A stretch of 7,935 bases of DNA from Sphingobacterium thalpophilum (GTDB lineage: Bacteria > Bacteroidota > Bacteroidia > Flavobacteriales > Flavobacteriaceae): the NCBI GenBank assembly GCA_943325255.2, contig CALPOS020000095.1, positions 1 through 7,935 on the forward strand, given 5' to 3'. The notes beneath the pieces were generated by a model that saw only the letters and a list, made by a program, of their open reading frames with translations, was not told the DNA's origin and searched no databases. The first letter of the stretch is position 1. Each line of letters starts with the position of its first letter. Below, one piece after another: positions 6,261-7,935 of the stretch. The position numbers and the translations under genes are program-made.

Positions 6261-6299
6261 ATGTCCACATATTAAAGTTCATTATTAGTGAGAATGCTG

Positions 6300-6327
6300 C
6301 TTCGAAATTAAACATGAATTCTCGAAG
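6300..6327. repeat. Inverted repeat upstream of the membrane-protein gene
   Basis: CTTCGA (6300-6305) plus AATT (6306-6309) pair with AATT (6317-6320) plus TCGAAG (6322-6327): 10 bp with one bulged C (6321) and a 7-base loop. It starts 40 bases after the terminator T-run and lies upstream of the candidate promoter at 6353-6383, where an operator would be expected. No T-run follows, so it is not a terminator. Confidence 0.45.
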
Positions 6328-6352
6328 TGATTTCACAAATTGTAACATTGAA

Positions 6353-6383
6353 GTTGTATATCAAAATCATTTTACTATTTTTA
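6353..6383 (+). promoter_or_regulatory. Candidate promoter of the membrane-protein gene
   Basis: GTTG (6353-6356), 19 bases, then TATTTTTA (6376-6383), which matches TAnnTTTG at all but the last base. Spacing equals that of the other promoter candidates here. The start of transcription would be near 6390, about 35 bases before the ATG at 6425. Confidence 0.33.
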
Positions 6384-6424
6384 AAACTTTATTTTAAATT
6401 CAATCCTACTAATTGCATCATAGC

Positions 6425-7111
6425 ATGTTTCTACAATTTAAAAATGCCTTTTGGGCTTTTTGTCTCCTTGCCTGTTTCCCTTTGTATTCGCTTGGACAAA
6501 TGCTTCTTTTTTTCCACGATCAAAATCATAAAGACTTTTATATTGGACTAACAAAATATAGTTCATCATGGATCAATTCGCATTTAATATTGATGCTGTC
6601 GATACTGCTTATGATTCCTGCGTATTTAGCGATTGGTTCTTTCTTAAAAAATCGCAATTACCCTATTTGGTTTGGACTAAGCTTTTTCTTTCTGATACTT
6701 TGCATTTTTGCCATGTTTGGACAATTTACAATTGACTTATGTTTGGTAGAAGTGGCCAAGTTGCCGCAAGACAATGCGAATCTGTTGATAGAGAAAATAC
6801 AGACCAATGCAGTGATTGAACCTTTGTTCTATGACAATTCAAAACTGTTGATTCTCTTTAAATACCTAGATTTTTGGTTCTTAAGCCAAATTTTTCTCGC
6901 TGGTGCCTTTCTTACGGCGCGAAAACTTCCTAAATGGGAATTAGCAATATTTTTCACAGCCTTAATCATTACGCAACTAGGTCCACTACTTGACCCTTTT
7001 TACGGTAAAATATTGAAACGTGTCGGCTACTGTTTATTTAGTTTTGCTTATTTTCCTATTGCTGTTTTTATTTTTAAGAATAAAAAAAGTAAGCCAATGA
7101 CAACCGATTGA
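6425..7111 (+). CDS. Six-helix inner-membrane protein, unrecognised
   Basis: 228 residues from ATG 6425; a TTG four codons upstream (6413) is possible but less likely. Very hydrophobic, with about six membrane segments: 8-30, 52-74, 81-108, 141-165, 171-190 and 200-217, and a basic C-terminus (KNKKSKPMTTD), so both ends may face the cytoplasm. The first segment could be mistaken for a signal peptide, but the segments that follow indicate an integral membrane protein. The loops are short; the longest (109-140) carries KLPQDNANLLIEKIQ and may be exposed. A few polar residues lie in the helices (D104 in the third, D149 in the fourth), but no transporter, peptidase or kinase motif is visible. I do not recognise the family. 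It stands alone between a terminator upstream and the receptor gene 224 bases downstream. Confidence 0.82.
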   Translation: MFLQFKNAFWAFCLLACFPLYSLGQMLLFFHDQNHKDFYIGLTKYSSSWINSHLILMLSILLMIPAYLAIGSFLKNRNYPIWFGLSFFFLILCIFAMFGQFTIDLCLVEVAKLPQDNANLLIEKIQTNAVIEPLFYDNSKLLILFKYLDFWFLSQIFLAGAFLTARKLPKWELAIFFTALIITQLGPLLDPFYGKILKRVGYCLFSFAYFPIAVFIFKNKKSKPMTTD

Positions 7112-7136
7112 CAACAATCGAAATAGTAATCAATTT
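7105..7136 (+). terminator. Weak possible terminator of the membrane-protein gene
   Basis: CGATTG (7105-7110) and CAATCG (7115-7120) form a 6-bp stem with a 4-base loop that overlaps the stop codon; a T-run (7131-7136) follows only after ten further bases. The gap makes intrinsic termination doubtful. Confidence 0.25.
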
Positions 7137-7235
7137 TTTCATCCTGAAGATTGCGAAATATCGTCTCAAATGATTATTGGCGTCCAGGCATTGGTTCAAC
7201 TCCTTTAATTTTCAATAATATCACTTCAAATTATT

Positions 7236-7266
7236 ATTGCATTTTTTGTAACAAGAACTGCATTTG
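7236..7266 (+). promoter_or_regulatory. Candidate promoter of the outer-membrane receptor gene
   Basis: ATTG (7236-7239), 19 bases, then TGCATTTG (7259-7266), one base off TAnnTTTG. The -33 half and spacing match those of the DUF2975 operon promoter. The transcript would start near 7273 with a leader of about 60 bases that contains the hairpin at 7301-7318. Confidence 0.38.
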
Positions 7267-7300
7267 GTTGTCTATAGTAACAGACAAAAAAACCGAGCGC

Positions 7301-7318
7301 TTGGCAATGGAATGCCAA
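7301..7318 (+). repeat. Hairpin in the leader of the receptor gene
   Basis: TTGGCA (7301-7306) and TGCCAA (7313-7318) form a perfect 6-bp stem with loop ATGGAA, ending 17 bases before the ATG at 7336. It could influence ribosome access or be a half-site pair for a regulator. Confidence 0.4.
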
Positions 7319-7335
7319 ATCAATGAATCCTTTCT

Positions 7336-7935
7336 ATGAAAAAACTACTACTAACTGCCTTACTATTTTACTTTACTACACTCACCGCCCAAGAACAATC
7401 TATTACAGGAACAATTAAAGTCAAGAAAGATACTGATCTTGCTGCTTTTTCTGTGCTGCTTTTTCAATCTGAAAAGGATATTCTGCAAAAAACAACGGTG
7501 ACAAACAAAGAAGGCGTATTTAGTTTTTTGAACATTCCAGAGGGAAGCTATTATCTTCAAATAAATGCCAGTGGCTACGAGGCGTATCAATCAGAGCGCT
7601 TTTTGAAGAATGCTAATAGTGTTACCATACCACCAATCACTTTAAAGGAAAAAACCAACGAACTAGCTGAAGTTGTCGTAAAGTCGAAAAAACCGATCGT
7701 GCAAGTGCTTGCTGATAAAACAGTTTTTAACGTTCAAAATACGCTGAATGCCACAGGAATTACTGGATTTGAGTTGTTGCGAAAAGCGCCGGGTATTATT
7801 ATCGATAACAATGATAATATTATCGTAGAAGGAAAAACGGGTGTCCTTATTTATATCGATGGGAAACAATCGTACTTGACCGGAACCGAATTAATCAATT
7901 TCCTAAAAACACTGCAATCCATTGATATCGATAGT
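7336..7935 (+). CDS. Outer-membrane beta-barrel / TonB-receptor-like protein, 3'-truncated by window edge
   Basis: An open frame of 200 codons from ATG 7336 to the last base, without a stop. Signal peptide 1-18 (MKKLLLTALLFYFTTLTA, cleavage before Q19). Residues about 21-104 are a carboxypeptidase-regulatory-like beta-sandwich (ITGTIKVKK, TNKEGVFSFLNIPEGSYYLQI, GYEAY, then VTIPPITLKE). The linker NELAEVVVKSKKP (108-120) is the typical 'EVVV' junction, followed by DKTVFNV (127-133) and a plug-like region with LLRKAPGIIIDNNDNIIVEGK and VLIYIDGKQSYLTGTEL (148-186). This order marks the Bacteroidota 'outer membrane beta-barrel family' relatives of TonB-dependent receptors, usually about 750-950 residues, so most of the barrel lies outside the window. 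The substrate cannot be told. No SusD-like partner is visible in the window. Start choice rests on the signal peptide. Confidence 0.9.
   Translation, partial: MKKLLLTALLFYFTTLTAQEQSITGTIKVKKDTDLAAFSVLLFQSEKDILQKTTVTNKEGVFSFLNIPEGSYYLQINASGYEAYQSERFLKNANSVTIPPITLKEKTNELAEVVVKSKKPIVQVLADKTVFNVQNTLNATGITGFELLRKAPGIIIDNNDNIIVEGKTGVLIYIDGKQSYLTGTELINFLKTLQSIDIDS

Noticed and set aside
7363..7869. Minus-strand open frames at the right end
   Set aside because: They are antisense to the signal peptide and plug region of the receptor gene, whose plus-strand frame is open to the window edge and has clear domains.

Overview
The window looks like chromosomal DNA from a member of the Bacteroidota, most likely a Flavobacteriia-type marine or soil bacterium. 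The evidence is two proteins with C-terminal type IX secretion (T9SS) sorting tails, an outer-membrane TonB-receptor-like gene with an N-terminal carboxypeptidase-regulatory-like domain, start codons preceded by A-rich sequence rather than Shine-Dalgarno motifs, and promoter candidates of the Bacteroidota type (TTG about 19 nt upstream of TAnnTTTG). The species cannot be told from this window.

Layout. 1-2277 (+) is the C-terminal three quarters of a short DNA polymerase III alpha subunit, best read as the DnaE2/ImuC mutagenic-repair type; its start lies before the window. It is visibly richer in G+C than the rest. After it comes a decayed REP-like palindrome (2287-2311) and a small convergent gene for an exported charged peptide (2400-2654, -). 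A 353-bp non-coding stretch with several inverted repeats leads into a small T9SS cargo protein (3008-3631, +), followed by a DUF1905 gene (3684-3983, +). Converging on that is a two-gene operon on the minus strand: a DUF2975 membrane protein (4223-4759) and a YozG-like XRE regulator (4013-4219), with a well-formed promoter overlapped by palindromes. After another 355-bp gap come a T9SS-exported five-repeat beta-propeller protein (5115-6158, +) with a strong terminator (6232-6260), an unrecognised six-helix membrane protein (6425-7111, +), and the first 200 codons of an outer-membrane beta-barrel/TonB-receptor-like protein (7336 to the right edge, +).

How the genes fit together. Apart from the DUF2975/XRE pair, no clear operon is visible; most genes are single units with their own leader. 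Much of the window concerns the cell envelope: two secreted T9SS cargoes, one exported peptide, two inner-membrane proteins and one outer-membrane receptor. I do not see a convincing new multi-gene system. The most interesting unexplained signals are non-coding: the palindromes over the DUF2975/XRE promoter, and hairpins in the leaders of the propeller, membrane-protein and receptor genes.
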